The notes under the pieces: generated by a model
Seen by the model: only the letters and a program-made list of their open reading frames with translations
Databases searched by the model: none
Told to the model about the DNA's origin: nothing
Shown here: positions 63,144 to 64,000 of the stretch, in pieces
Numbering within the stretch: the first letter of the stretch is position 1
How the letters are laid out: each line of letters opens with the position of its first letter
NCBI GenBank assembly: GCA_963697705.1
Contig: CAVOPA010000017.1
Location: 372,001-436,000 of the forward strand
DNA length: 64,000 nucleotides
Source: CAVUCH01 sp963697705
GTDB lineage: Bacteria; Acidobacteriota; Vicinamibacteria; Vicinamibacterales; JAENWD01
Direction of reading: 5' to 3'
Translations under genes and position numbers: made by a program

Positions 63144-64000
63144 CGAGCCTCGCTCGAGCCGGTTCTCCTGAACCCGTGGCTGATCGCGGCGCGGTCGAGA
63201 TCGTTCGTTGCGAAGTCTTCGATCGCGAGCAGGGGGAACGGCGTCGGTCGGGCCACGTCGATGGTCTTCAGGTAGCCACCGCACCGGCGGCAGACCTCGA
63301 GCCGCTTGCCCGGCCGGTCCCGGTCGATCGGCATCGTCCGGAAGTGCTCGCCTGATTCGCCGCAGTAGGTGCAGCCGCGCGACTCCGTGCGCCAGCCGGC
63401 GGCGCAGTAGGCGCAGCGGTGCAGCCGCTCGCCGAAGAAGAACTCGGCCAGCGCTGGCCAGCCTCCGCACGCGGGGCACGACGCGCGGTTCCACACGGCG
63501 ACGGCCTCGCGGATCGCCTCCCCGCCGCCCTCGAGGAGGGCGCGCTGGATCGCGTGCGCGATCGGCGCGGTGACGAGGTCGGCCGCCATCCACAACACCT
63601 GCACGTTGAGGCCGCCCTCAGACGCGATCGCGCGCGCCGCGTCGCCGTCGCGCGCCATGGAGGCCGCGCAGACCGACGGCAGATCGAGGCTCCCGCCTTC
63701 CAGGGCGCGGGCAACTTTCCGTGCTGCCTCGCCGGCGCCGCCCCAGGCAAGCTCGTCGAGGAACGCCAGCATCTCCGCGGCAACGCGTGTCATGGGCACA
63801 CCGGGCACCTCAATCGCGCGCAGCACGGGTGTGCCGGATTCCAGTCGCCGGAGGACGGCGGATCCGTCCAGCACCTCGAGGGTGGGCGGCAGGAGCGCGC
63901 CCTCTTCGACGAGGCGAATCTGGCGCGCGAGCAGGCGGCGGTGAAGCCGCAGCGCCGTCGCATCCGCCTCCGGCTCAATCTGCTGCCAGCGGACCTCGGC
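63140..64000 (-). CDS. fdhE: Formate dehydrogenase accessory protein FdhE (5' end outside window)
   Basis: FdhE is a rubredoxin-like accessory protein needed for maturation of formate dehydrogenase. The 286 visible codons run to the right edge, so the N-terminus is missing. Four CX2C pairs are visible (CPACGGWP, CAYCAAGW, CTYCGES, CRRCGGYLK) in the C-terminal half, the iron/zinc sites of the family. FATNDLDRAAISHGF lies near the end. The stop overlaps the ATG of the shrunken adaptor gene (ATGA). The fdh catalytic genes are not in the window, but moaD/moaE are 13 kb away. Confidence 0.9.
   Translation of the reverse strand, partial: AEVRWQQIEPEADATALRLHRRLLARQIRLVEEGALLPPTLEVLDGSAVLRRLESGTPVLRAIEVPGVPMTRVAAEMLAFLDELAWGGAGEAARKVARALEGGSLDLPSVCAASMARDGDAARAIASEGGLNVQVLWMAADLVTAPIAHAIQRALLEGGGEAIREAVAVWNRASCPACGGWPALAEFFFGERLHRCAYCAAGWRTESRGCTYCGESGEHFRTMPIDRDRPGKRLEVCRRCGGYLKTIDVARPTPFPLLAIEDFATNDLDRAAISHGFRRTGSSEAR

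Overview
The window is one high-GC chromosomal segment from a Gram-negative (diderm) bacterium. It encodes LptD, TonB/ExbB/ExbD, an RND pump, Lgt/LspA and SecDF. The mix of a membrane pyrophosphatase, TonB plus two ExbD, exported TPR proteins, a zinc-type L28 and DksA-like, Lon and Rsh housekeeping genes fits an Acidobacteriota lineage (Vicinamibacteria-like). That placement is inference. No rRNA, tRNA, CRISPR array, transposase or phage gene was seen.

Layout. 1-6.7 kb (minus): partial radical SAM gene, rmd and rfbB deoxysugar genes, and lptD, then folC-accD. 7.7-10.7 kb: a deoxynucleoside kinase and, divergently, a HEAT/cyclophilin lipoprotein. 10.7-11.2 kb: two tiny Lys/Ala-rich peptide genes (18 and 20 aa) with their own ribosome sites and terminators and a strong promoter. 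11.3-14.0 kb: TPR protein and ddl. 14.2-22.6 kb (plus): tgt-yajC-secD-secF, uppP, a DUF502 protein and hppA. 22.6-25.3 kb: tonB-exbB-exbD-exbD, then an FHA/GAF/PP2C regulator. 27.3-33.0 kb: TPR lipoprotein, rsh, ridA-rpmB, two uncharacterised genes and a 166-bp element with 31-bp inverted ends. 33.6-36.6 kb: dksA-like gene and lon. 36.8-42.6 kb (minus): ileS-lspA-lgt-rluD-nudix. 42.8-47.6 kb: a LecA-like protein, a pair of M16 peptidases (one fused to a HAD domain) and a HIT protein. 47.7-52.8 kb: prfA-prmC, moaE-moaD, thiD, bioY and an exported methyltransferase. 52.8-55.8 kb: aspA and, divergently, class I fumarase. 56.0-57.8 kb: a caspase/legumain-like protease preceded by a small gene that repeats the protease's N-terminal domain. 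58.0-64.0 kb: an Fsr-type MFS gene, an intact acrB-type RND gene flanked by shrunken tolC-like and acrA-like genes, and a partial fdhE.

Six otherwise well-conserved genes (folC, exbB, rluD, lgt, the first M16 gene, fumarase) are each broken by one or two one-base insertions. Removing them restores full-length proteins with exact frames, so sequence error is more likely than gene decay. Several genes start 6-8 bases after a clear -10 box and look leaderless.

The least explained content is the Lys/Ala micropeptide pair, the protease with its domain-sharing partner, and the inverted-repeat element.
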